The notes under the pieces are model-generated. The model was not told the origin of the DNA, ran no database searches, and saw nothing but the letters and a program-made list of their open reading frames with translations. This document shows positions 7,003 to 13,354 of a stretch of DNA of 13,354 nucleotides, in pieces; position 1 is the first letter of the stretch, and the number at the start of each line of letters is the position of its first letter. Source of the DNA: an uncultured Prevotella sp. (lineage in GTDB: Bacteria; Bacteroidota; Bacteroidia; Bacteroidales; Bacteroidaceae). The DNA is taken from NCBI GenBank assembly GCA_900557405.1, contig USSF01000060.1:1-13354 (forward strand), read 5' to 3'. The position numbers were made by a program, and so were the translations under genes.

Positions 7003-8247
7003 TTACCCTATTGTGGCCTTATCCTTTTCTGTTTCCTTGCTTCTCAGCTTGAGGAGTTTCTCTTTTATCCCTTTCCTCGCCTTGCCTATCTGGAAGCGGT
7101 ATACCTCATGCGCAAGTACGAAATACACCACCGTCTGTATCCACAAGGCATGGTATTCTGTAGAGATGTCCTCGAGCGTGGCCCCCATGGAGTTCATTCT
7201 GACGAAACCGCGGATACCGAAGGTGCTTGGGAACAGCCATGACACTCCTTGCCAAAACGACGGGATATTGCTCTGCGGCCACGACACGCCCGACATGAAC
7301 AGCAGCGGCACGGACGAGAATACCACCAGCAGCATCACGTTCTCCCTGTAGCGCATGAGGGCTGAAATCGTCATGCTGAAGAAGATGCACGCCAGCAGAT
7401 AGGGGAGGATGAAGGGCATGAGGCTCTTCCAGCTCACGAGACTGATGAAATTGAACATGTATGGCACGGCACACAGGAGATAGGTCCCCATGACCATATA
7501 TATCATGAAGTATGCCAAGGACTTGCCCCATATTATGCGCATCACGCCGCGGTAATGACGGTCTACGGGCACGAGGAAGCCGTAGTTGTTCTTCTCTCTT
7601 GCCGTTCCTGCAGCCATGCCCACTCCGAGCAGAAGCGTCTGCTGGATGATGAGCATCAGCACGCCCGGGATTATGAAATTGCCGTAGCCTGCCGTATTGT
7701 TGAATATCGGCACCTCCTCGAAGTCGAGCGGCTTGGTGCTTATTTCGTCTTCGCGGTCGGTGTGGTTGCCCGAGAGTTCTATCTGTATCCTGGAGTTCAT
7801 GTTGCCTTGAATGGCGGTGCAGGTCTGGAATATCGCCTTGTATGCGAGCATGAGACTCATGTCGCAGTACACGCCGACGTGGGTCTGCTCCATTCGGTTG
7901 AGCTTTGTCTGGAAATCTTCGGGGAAATATACGGCTCCGTATGCTTCGCCCCTGCCGATGCACTCTTTTGCTTCGGCAAGACTGTTGCATCTCACGGCCA
8001 CCTTCGTGTCGGGCGAAGCGTCGAGCATCCTCGTGAACTCGCGGCTCGTATGGCTGTGCGACAGGTCCACCACTGCCACCGGCACCTCCCTCGTCATTTC
8101 GTTGTTGTATATCCATGAATATAGGATAGGGTAGGCGATAGGCACCAGTATGAGGAACATCAGCACGCCCTGGTCTTTCAGCACGTTCTTCAGTTCCTTC
8201 ATGCAGATGTAGCATGTATCGTGCAAAATCTTATATATCTTGTTCAT
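7003..8247 (-). CDS. ABC-2 type transporter permease (second of two)
   Basis: This 414-residue inner-membrane protein has the layout of ABC2_membrane_3 family permeases. One transmembrane segment (about 28-46) is followed by a large periplasmic domain (about 50-185, with VPVAVVDLSHSHTSREFTR and YGAVYFPEDF). A block of five transmembrane segments follows (about 190-212, 240-265, 275-297, 302-322, 366-380). The motifs AVVDLDxSxxS and GxxxxPxxF in the periplasmic domain are shared with the upstream permease, so the pair probably forms a heterodimer. Related E. coli systems are YbhR/YbhS and YhhJ. The lysine-rich end KARKGIKEKLLKLRSKETEK is cytoplasmic. It is the last gene of the operon, 67 bases after the first permease gene and followed by the terminator. 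Substrate unknown. Confidence 0.85.
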   Translation of the reverse strand: MNKIYKILHDTCYICMKELKNVLKDQGVLMFLILVPIAYPILYSWIYNNEMTREVPVAVVDLSHSHTSREFTRMLDASPDTKVAVRCNSLAEAKECIGRGEAYGAVYFPEDFQTKLNRMEQTHVGVYCDMSLMLAYKAIFQTCTAIQGNMNSRIQIELSGNHTDREDEISTKPLDFEEVPIFNNTAGYGNFIIPGVLMLIIQQTLLLGVGMAAGTAREKNNYGFLVPVDRHYRGVMRIIWGKSLAYFMIYMVMGTYLLCAVPYMFNFISLVSWKSLMPFILPYLLACIFFSMTISALMRYRENVMLLVVFSSVPLLFMSGVSWPQSNIPSFWQGVSWLFPSTFGIRGFVRMNSMGATLEDISTEYHALWIQTVVYFVLAHEVYRFQIGKARKGIKEKLLKLRSKETEKDKATIG

Positions 8248-8314
8248 CTGTCTTGATCATTCTTTTTCTGATTGTCCACTCCCCATTGATGATTTTTTCA
8301 TTGACGGATAGTAA

Positions 8315-9478
8315 TTACTCAATATACTTGTATTCCCTCATCGCCTTCCTGATGTTACCTGCCACGAATACAGGCAGGAGGGAGAAGACAATCATCACCA
8401 CGACGTTTATCCATACATAGGAGAGTGGGAAGTCATTGAACACGCTCGTCTGGTATATGCGGAAGTAATGTCTCAGCGGAAACAGCTGGGCTATTCCTTC
8501 GAGCGGCGCATCCATGGCGAATACGGGGAATGCCGTGCCCACAAGCGAGAAACTCAACACCGCCCACAGGGAGCAGGTGCTCATCGACATGCGGAGCGAG
8601 GGCATCAGTCCGAACATGAATGCCCCGAACCCCTGCGACGCCGTTACGGCGAGCAGCCCGAGCAGCAGGATATGCCACGTGCCGCCCTCATGCGGGAAAC
8701 CGAGCAATCCGTAGGTGTAGAAGGAGTAGATATAGAACATCACAAGGAATATCAGCGTCTGCGGCAGCAGTTTGCCGAGCAGCATTGCCCATGTGTTCTC
8801 GCCGGAGATGGCGAGCAGCTTCTTTGCACGGTTGAATTTCAGCTCCGTACCGAAAGAGTAGGGCGTGATGAGGAAGATGAAGAGCATCATACAGCCTGGC
8901 ACGAGCATCGTGGTAAGATAGAAATTATAGTTCGTCCACGGGTTTCTCACTGCGTGCATGTCTATGGCTATGGGTTGCAGGAATGTCTTTATCTGCTTGT
9001 CCGTGAATCCCTTGGCCGACATCGTCTTCGAGCCGACACCGGCAGAACCGAGCGTGGCGATGGTCTTCAGGTCTTTGTATAGCAGTGCACCGGCTGTGAG
9101 CGACGTGTAGGTATAATAGAACGAAATCTTTGGCTGGCGCGAGGCCAGCAGCTTGTCGGTGGTTCCCTTTGGAAAATACATGAAACCGTATATCTTGTTC
9201 TCCTGTATCGCCTGCCGCGCCTCGTCCACGCTGTTGTAGAATGCCACCACATTGGTGTTCTGGAAGGCATCGAGCTTCCTCGTCATGCTGCGTGTTGTCG
9301 TGGTATTGTCGAGGTCCACGATACCAACGGGCATCTTGTTGGGCTGTCCCTGCTGCATGAGTGTGGTGAAGAATATCATCACAAACAGCGGCAGCACCAC
9401 CATGCATAACAGGTATACAGGAGTGCTGACGATGATTCCAATCTCTCGACGTGCAGTATTTAATAAATCCTTTATCAT
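8315..9478 (-). CDS. ABC-2 type transporter permease (first of two)
   Basis: This 387-residue protein has the same architecture as the next gene. A transmembrane segment lies at about 20-40 and a periplasmic domain at about 42-185 (MPVGIVDLDNTTTTRSMTRK and YGFMYFPKGTTDKL). Five further membrane segments follow (about 187-207, 230-255, 268-292, 300-322, 353-374). The sequence FPLRHYFRIYQ before the last helix is typical of YbhR/YbhS-like ABC-2 permeases. Known family members move drugs or other hydrophobic compounds with a separate ATPase, which is not encoded in this window. The start at 9478 is 18 bases after the HlyD stop, so the two genes are almost certainly cotranscribed. Substrate unknown. 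Confidence 0.85.
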   Translation of the reverse strand: MIKDLLNTARREIGIIVSTPVYLLCMVVLPLFVMIFFTTLMQQGQPNKMPVGIVDLDNTTTTRSMTRKLDAFQNTNVVAFYNSVDEARQAIQENKIYGFMYFPKGTTDKLLASRQPKISFYYTYTSLTAGALLYKDLKTIATLGSAGVGSKTMSAKGFTDKQIKTFLQPIAIDMHAVRNPWTNYNFYLTTMLVPGCMMLFIFLITPYSFGTELKFNRAKKLLAISGENTWAMLLGKLLPQTLIFLVMFYIYSFYTYGLLGFPHEGGTWHILLLGLLAVTASQGFGAFMFGLMPSLRMSMSTCSLWAVLSFSLVGTAFPVFAMDAPLEGIAQLFPLRHYFRIYQTSVFNDFPLSYVWINVVVMIVFSLLPVFVAGNIRKAMREYKYIE

Positions 9479-9496
9479 ATATATAATAAGGTAACT

Positions 9497-10534
9497 TCAT
9501 CCCCTCCCTTTGGGAGGGCTAGGGTGGGTCTTAGGGTGGGTCTTAGGGTGGGTTTTCATCACCAACGTCATTCCAGGTCTCAGCCCTTCCATCTTCGTCA
9601 CAGGACGCGCCTTCACCTCAAAGGTCTTCAGGTCATACTGGCCGTTGCTCTTTGTGGCTTTCCATACGGCATAGCTGCCCTGGTCCTTGATGTAATACAC
9701 CTTCATCTTCACGTCTTTCTTGAAAGCCGGAGAAAATGCGGTGAATTCCGAACCTATCTTCAGTCCGTTCAACTGGTCTTCCCTGACGTTGAACGTGCCC
9801 CAAACATCGCTCATTATCGAGATGCTCATGATTGGGGATCCCGTACCTACAAGCTCGCCCACCTTGGGGTATATGTCGCTCACCTCACCCTCGATCTGTG
9901 CCACCTGCACCGTCTCGTTGATGTATGAGCTTACCTCCTGCACGGCGCCCTTGGCTCTGTTCACCTGGGCTGCCGCCGCCATGCGCTCCTCCTTGCGGGC
10001 TCCCTCCTTTGCCATGTCATACTGGCTTTTGGCGGCTTTCTCCTGCGCTTCGTATGCCTTGTATTGGGCGAGTGCCTCGTCGCGCTTCTGGGCGCTCATC
10101 ACGCCTTCGTTGAAAAGGCGCTGCACTCTCTCGTATGTCTTCTTCGCAATGTCCAGACCGGCCTTTGCCTGCTGCCATACCTCGTATGCTCCCTGGATCT
10201 GCTGCTGGCGCGCTCCGTTGTCTGCCATCAGCTTCATTGCCGAGGCGGCCTCTTCTGCGCTCTGCGCCTGCGCCTTCTTTGCCTCCACTTCCGGAGCGTC
10301 AAGAATGGCAAGGGTGTCGCCCACGTGTACGTAGTCGCCTTCCTTCACCCTGAGTTCAAGGATGCGGCCTGGCACCTTGCTCGACACTCTGTATTCAGAT
10401 ACCTCTATCTCTCCTTGTATCACGTCGTCACTCTTGCCGATAGTGAGATAGCCTATAAGACCGGCTATTACCACAACTCCCGTAAAACCGAGGATGGCAA
10501 GGATTATACTGTTTTTCTGTGCTTTGTTTTCCAT
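9497..10534 (-). CDS. HlyD/EmrA-type periplasmic adaptor (membrane fusion protein) with a repeat-derived C-terminal tail
   Basis: The 345-residue adaptor has an N-terminal membrane anchor (about 10-32) and a first half of the biotinyl/lipoyl-like domain (about 45-82: YRVSSKVPGRILELRVKEGDYVHVGDTL). A long alpha-helical hairpin follows (about 83-205, rich in A, K, E and Q). The second lipoyl half and beta-barrel come next (about 212-327), with GEVSDIYPKVGELVGTGSPI and a closing GLRPGMTLVMK. It would bridge the two permeases and the TolC-like protein. After K327, where family members normally end or nearly end, there are 18 extra residues, THPKTHPKTHPSPPKGRG. They are encoded by three near-identical 12-base repeats and a perfect hairpin (9502-9555). 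The tail therefore looks like a repeat element read through in frame, and may not matter functionally. Confidence 0.88.
   Translation of the reverse strand: MENKAQKNSIILAILGFTGVVVIAGLIGYLTIGKSDDVIQGEIEVSEYRVSSKVPGRILELRVKEGDYVHVGDTLAILDAPEVEAKKAQAQSAEEAASAMKLMADNGARQQQIQGAYEVWQQAKAGLDIAKKTYERVQRLFNEGVMSAQKRDEALAQYKAYEAQEKAAKSQYDMAKEGARKEERMAAAAQVNRAKGAVQEVSSYINETVQVAQIEGEVSDIYPKVGELVGTGSPIMSISIMSDVWGTFNVREDQLNGLKIGSEFTAFSPAFKKDVKMKVYYIKDQGSYAVWKATKSNGQYDLKTFEVKARPVTKMEGLRPGMTLVMKTHPKTHPKTHPSPPKGRG
9502..9555. repeat. Palindrome plus three 12-base G-rich repeats (dispersed-repeat-like element)
   Basis: On the plus strand CCCTCCC (9502-9508), a TTT loop and GGGAGGG (9512-9518) form a perfect 7-pair hairpin. 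Next come three tandem units of TAGGGTGGGTCT at 9520-9531, 9532-9543 and 9544-9555, the last with one mismatch. The G-runs (GGGAGGG, then GGGTGGG three times) fit a G-quadruplex motif on the plus strand. From general knowledge, similar CCCTCCCAAAGGGAGGG-type units are scattered through Bacteroidetes genomes, but this was not searched. Confidence 0.75.
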
Positions 10535-10573
10535 TATATAAAATATGTTCTTTCTGTGTTTCTGCTTGGATTC

Positions 10574-11974
10574 CTAATTCAACACACCGAGAGCCTTCTT
10601 CAGGTTCACCTGGGAAATCTTCACATCCACTTCGGCGTCTATCTTCTGCGACAGTGCCTGCATCCATGCCGTCTGGGCCTCCATCACGTCGGTGGTCTGC
10701 AGCACTCCCTCCTTGAATCCTACATTGGCGCAGCGCAGGTTCTCCTCCGCCTTCTCCACGTTCTTCTTCGCCATCGAGAGCTTCTTGTAAGCCTCGTTCA
10801 GCTTGAAGTTGCTCTGGCTTATCTGCAGCGCAATCTTCTCCTTCGTTTCGTCCATCTCCAGTGTGGCGATGGTCGTGGCTGCCTTGGCGGCGCGCACTTT
10901 GTATGTTCCTTCAAACCAGTTCCATACAGGGATTCTCACCATCACACCAACATTCCATACTCCGGCGAATTTCTTCGTGAATCCGTCGTATACGTTCGGG
11001 TTGGTCATCAGGTATCCGCCGGCCAGCAGCACTTGTGGCAGGAAAGCTGACCTCACAAGCTTCGTGGATTCTTTGCTCAGGTCTACGGCGTTCTGCAGAA
11101 GACCCACCTCCGGCCTTTGGCCGATGGCCTGCGCCGTATCGCCGATGGCAATGCTCTCGCCGAGGTCGATGTTCTCCGAACTCTCGTCGGAAAGCGTGAT
11201 GCGCGACTCTATCGGCATGCCGCAGAGCTGGCACAAGAGCATCTTGGCAAGCGACAGTCCGTCTTCCACCTGCGTCACCTGCATCTCTGCCTCATTCACT
11301 TTCACGTTCACCTTCAGTCCGTCGGCGCGCGTTGCCACGCCCTCCTTTATCATCTTCTCCACGTCATTGTCGAGCTTCTTCACCAGAGTCAGATAGCTGT
11401 CGGCCAGCTTCTGCTTATGGCGCAGCGAAACCACCGTCCAGTACGTGTTGTCGATGTCATGCAGGATAGCCTGTCTGCTTGCCTCCTCCTTGTTGGCAGC
11501 CATCGTCTCGGCGATGTCCGCCATGCGGTTGGCCGCCGTGATGGCACCGCCCATATATACAGGCTGCGTCAGCATGGCCGAAACCATATACATCTGGCGG
11601 TTGTTCGTGCGGAAGGCATCCGTCACGCCCTGGCCTATCTTGTCCAGCGCCCCCGTCACCCTCGGGTCGGTCACTCCGAGCATGCCTCCCAGATTCGTGC
11701 CGATGTTGTTCAGCGTACTCTTCTGTGTGTTGTTGAGGATTGAAATCTCCTTGCTCGAGAATATAGCACCGCCGATTACGTCCAGATGCGGCAGATATTT
11801 CGTTCGTGCAGCCTTGCGCGTCTGCTCCGCCATGGTGCGTTGCACCTTCGATGCCGTCAGCGTCTTGTTGTTCCCAAGCGCCATCGCACGGCAACTGTCA
11901 AGCGTCAGTGTCTGTTGTGCCATTGCCGGAACAGCAATTGCCGCAAGTGCAAATATCGATAAAATCCTGTTCAT
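10574..11974 (-). CDS. TolC-family outer-membrane efflux protein
   Basis: The 466-residue protein has a signal peptide (1-19, LSIFALAAIAVPAMA before QQ) and then TLTLDSCRAMALGNNKTLTA, the usual opening of outer-membrane efflux (OEP) domains. The two OEP halves cover roughly 25-235 and 280-460. Family landmarks include ARTKYLPHLDVIGG, LTQPVYMGG, the second-half IGQRPEVGLLQNAVDLS, RSAFLPQVLLAGGY and the final LKKALGVLN. It should form the trimeric outer-membrane duct of the exporter, docking with the HlyD-type adaptor encoded 39 bases downstream. It follows the coiled-coil gene by 27 bases. The length is normal for the family. The substrate cannot be read from the sequence. Confidence 0.92.
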   Translation of the reverse strand: MNRILSIFALAAIAVPAMAQQTLTLDSCRAMALGNNKTLTASKVQRTMAEQTRKAARTKYLPHLDVIGGAIFSSKEISILNNTQKSTLNNIGTNLGGMLGVTDPRVTGALDKIGQGVTDAFRTNNRQMYMVSAMLTQPVYMGGAITAANRMADIAETMAANKEEASRQAILHDIDNTYWTVVSLRHKQKLADSYLTLVKKLDNDVEKMIKEGVATRADGLKVNVKVNEAEMQVTQVEDGLSLAKMLLCQLCGMPIESRITLSDESSENIDLGESIAIGDTAQAIGQRPEVGLLQNAVDLSKESTKLVRSAFLPQVLLAGGYLMTNPNVYDGFTKKFAGVWNVGVMVRIPVWNWFEGTYKVRAAKAATTIATLEMDETKEKIALQISQSNFKLNEAYKKLSMAKKNVEKAEENLRCANVGFKEGVLQTTDVMEAQTAWMQALSQKIDAEVDVKISQVNLKKALGVLN

Positions 11975-12001
11975 CTTTATTATAGTCCTTTTCTTTCGCT
12001 G

Positions 12002-12880
12002 TTAGTTGAACGAGAAGTTCCTTGAACCGATCATCTTGCCGTCGGCAAACACGCTCACGTTGTAGGTGCCGGGATTCAAGGTCTCGTTGACATTCCAATA
12101 GAGTGCCACAGAAGTCTCATTGCCCGTATATTCGATGGTCTTGCGCATGGTGTACTGCAGACTGCGGTTCTCATAGTTGAACGAACCGCTCGCGCCCATC
12201 ACGCTGCCCGACGGTGTCGTGACTCTCACATACAGAGTGCGCTGGCCGTTTGTGGCAGTGACGTTCTTTGCGACGTTGAAGCCTACGGTAATGATTCTTG
12301 CATCCTTGATTTTCTTCACGTTCTTCTTGGCATGCCCGTTCTTCTTTGCCGTCATGCTTATGCCCGTAGCGTCGAGCTGGGCGGCAATCGCAACCTTCTC
12401 CGAGAGTGAAGCCTTGTCGGAATTCAGACCCTCAATCTGGCGCGTTGCCTCCTCATACTGACCCTTCACACGGGTGTTTTCTGCCGTGAGGTTCTGGTTC
12501 AGCCTGTTCAGCGAGTCAATCTCCATGATATAGCTGCGGATCACGGCTCTACATGTGGCGAGCTCCTTCTTCAGTCTCGCAATCTCCCTCGCATCATTGC
12601 TCTTCACGCTCTTCAGCTCCTTGAGCAATTCCTGGGTCTTGAGCTGCTCCTGCGTAAGCTGCGCCACGAGAGAATCATTGTTTATCTTCGACTTCATTTC
12701 CGAGTATTGGTCGGCAAACTGCTGGTATTCATTCTCCATTTCCTTTTTGTCCATCTCGGCAAGTTCCTGCATCTCCTTGTTCTCCTGTCGTTCCTTGTGG
12801 AGGCTCATCGACAGGTATGCGATGCCGCCGATCAGCAGCAGCACGATAATCACGCTTGGAATCAAAAATTTCTTGTTCAT
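12002..12880 (-). CDS. Membrane-anchored coiled-coil protein of unknown function, first gene of the export operon
   Basis: I do not recognise a named family. The 292-residue protein has a short positive N-terminus and one membrane segment (about 6-25, PSVIIVLLLIGGIAYLSM). A long charged region with heptad-like spacing follows (about 27-165, rich in E, K, Q and L; for example TQEQLKTQELLKELK and ENTRVKGQYEEATRQIEGL), so a coiled coil is very likely. A lysine-rich linker (178-193, KKNGHAKKNVKKIK) leads to a compact beta-rich C-terminal domain (about 194-292: RIITVGFNVAKNVTA, QRTLYVRVTTPSG, GTYNVSVFADGK). The likely topology is a single anchor with the coiled coil and domain in the periplasm. 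It shares a promoter with the exporter and lies 27 bases before TolC, which suggests a role connected with envelope export; that is inference. Confidence 0.85.
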   Translation of the reverse strand: MNKKFLIPSVIIVLLLIGGIAYLSMSLHKERQENKEMQELAEMDKKEMENEYQQFADQYSEMKSKINNDSLVAQLTQEQLKTQELLKELKSVKSNDAREIARLKKELATCRAVIRSYIMEIDSLNRLNQNLTAENTRVKGQYEEATRQIEGLNSDKASLSEKVAIAAQLDATGISMTAKKNGHAKKNVKKIKDARIITVGFNVAKNVTATNGQRTLYVRVTTPSGSVMGASGSFNYENRSLQYTMRKTIEYTGNETSVALYWNVNETLNPGTYNVSVFADGKMIGSRNFSFN

Positions 12881-12960
12881 ATCTTTCTTTTTTATTGTTA
12901 CTTTCTTGATTTTTATAGTCGCTTTATTATATATGTAAATAGAGAATCAAAAATAATCTG

Positions 12961-12991
12961 CAAATATACTCCTTTTTGTCCAATCTGCAAA
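12961..12991 (-). promoter_or_regulatory. Promoter of the five-gene export operon
   Basis: On the minus strand the -33 TTTG (12988-12991) and -7 TATATTTG (12961-12968) are spaced by 19 bases, matching the Bacteroidetes pattern. Transcription would begin near 12954, with a leader of about 73 bases that is A-rich before the ATG at 12880. A 10-base direct repeat, TTTGCAGATT on the minus strand, covers both elements (12982-12991 and 12955-12964). Confidence 0.65.
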
Positions 12992-13099
12992 TCAATCAGT
13001 GTTATGAAATATTTAACCGTATAAAAAAATATTCTTTTTGGGAAAAATCGAACAATTCCCTGTCAACCCTCATGCCTTTCTAAGGCGTATTTACTATCC

Positions 13100-13210
13100 T
13101 TACAATCTGAGCTTCTCCAGTCCCCCAATCCCATGCTCCCCCTTTCCTTCAGCCGCGCTTCTTCTCCCTGCAACCATGTCTCCTCTGGTCATCTCTCTAT
13201 CATTAGACAT
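13100..13210 (-). other. Candidate 36-codon ORF in the upstream non-coding stretch
   Basis: An ATG at 13208-13210 opens a frame of 36 residues (begins MSNDREMTRGDMVAGRRS, ends GGLEKLRL) that stops at 13100-13102. The frame stays open for ten codons upstream to a TAG at 13241-13243. The predicted peptide is charged and glycine-rich, and the strand is purine-biased, as coding strands often are. No promoter match or strong ribosome-binding site was seen. It may be a small gene, a remnant or chance; the rest of 13022-13354 shows no clear gene. Confidence 0.2.
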
Positions 13211-13322
13211 AAGTCTCACTATAGAAAAATCCCCCGCCGACTAGCGCTTTCCGCCTCCCGCCATTCCGTTTTTAATGAAAATATTTTTTTTATTTTATAA
13301 CCCTCACACCCTCACAATCCGT

Positions 13323-13351
13323 CTGAAACGCCCTGTTTATCGGGGTTTCAG
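13323..13351. repeat. Hairpin at the right edge of the window
   Basis: CTGAAAC (13323-13329) pairs with GTTTCAG (13345-13351), and CCC (13331-13333) with GGG (13342-13344), leaving one bulged G and an 8-base loop. No U-tract follows on either readable side, so it is not called a terminator. A tandem duplication of CCCTCACA (13301-13316) lies next to it. Confidence 0.5.
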
Positions 13352-13354
13352 TGG

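Noticed and set aside
7106-8215. Minus-strand 369-codon frame overlapping the second permease
   Set aside because: It is rich in arginine, histidine and proline with no membrane segments, in another frame of a clear ABC-2 permease. It is a shadow frame.
8248-8314. Gap between the two permease genes as a separate promoter region
   Set aside because: It is the longest gap within the operon, but no TAnnTTTG element at a suitable distance was seen on the minus strand and no terminator precedes it. The genes are treated as one unit.
10064-11050. Plus-strand 328-codon open frame
   Set aside because: It is antisense to the HlyD and TolC genes and shows no family motifs. Both sense genes are complete and recognisable.
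13038-13244. Plus-strand 68-codon open frame
   Set aside because: It is rich in serine, proline and leucine because the strand is pyrimidine-biased. The opposite strand has the more protein-like composition.

Overview
All recognisable genes lie on the minus strand. The window looks like a Bacteroidetes chromosome, most likely Prevotella or a close relative. Three things support this: promoters of the Bacteroidetes type (TAnnTTTG -7 boxes, TACCTTTG twice and TATATTTG once), proteins with type IX secretion-like C-terminal tails, and a multidomain secreted pectinesterase of the kind those bacteria encode. The genus is inferred from general resemblance; no database was searched.

Layout in transcription order (right to left). 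(1) 13354-12881 is a roughly 470-base stretch without a convincing gene. It holds a promoter near 12961-12991, a low-confidence 36-codon ORF at 13100-13210 and a hairpin at the window edge. (2) 12880-7003 is a five-gene operon: a membrane-anchored coiled-coil protein of unknown function, a TolC-type outer-membrane factor, an HlyD-type periplasmic adaptor and two ABC-2 permeases. Together the last four form an export path across both membranes, but no ATPase gene is present in the window. The operon ends in a strong intrinsic terminator at 6925-6955. (3) 6852-2398 is a single gene for a 1484-residue secreted pectinesterase. Its promoter overlaps the operon's terminator, and its own terminator is at 2311-2352. 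(4) 2211-64 is a two-gene unit with its own promoter: a small secreted protein with an RHS/YD-like motif and a sorting-type tail, then an SpvB-like protein that stops after about 560 residues, without the RHS/toxin half usual for the family.

The most unusual items are a dispersed-looking palindromic, G-rich element translated as the tail of the HlyD protein; the nested terminator and promoter at 6915-6955; the short SpvB-like protein with its small partner; and an arginine in the pectinesterase where the family usually has its first active-site glutamine. I see no CRISPR array, tRNA, rRNA, transposase or integrase. I do not claim a wholly new system: the best candidates are the SpvB-like pair and the coiled-coil gene leading the export operon.
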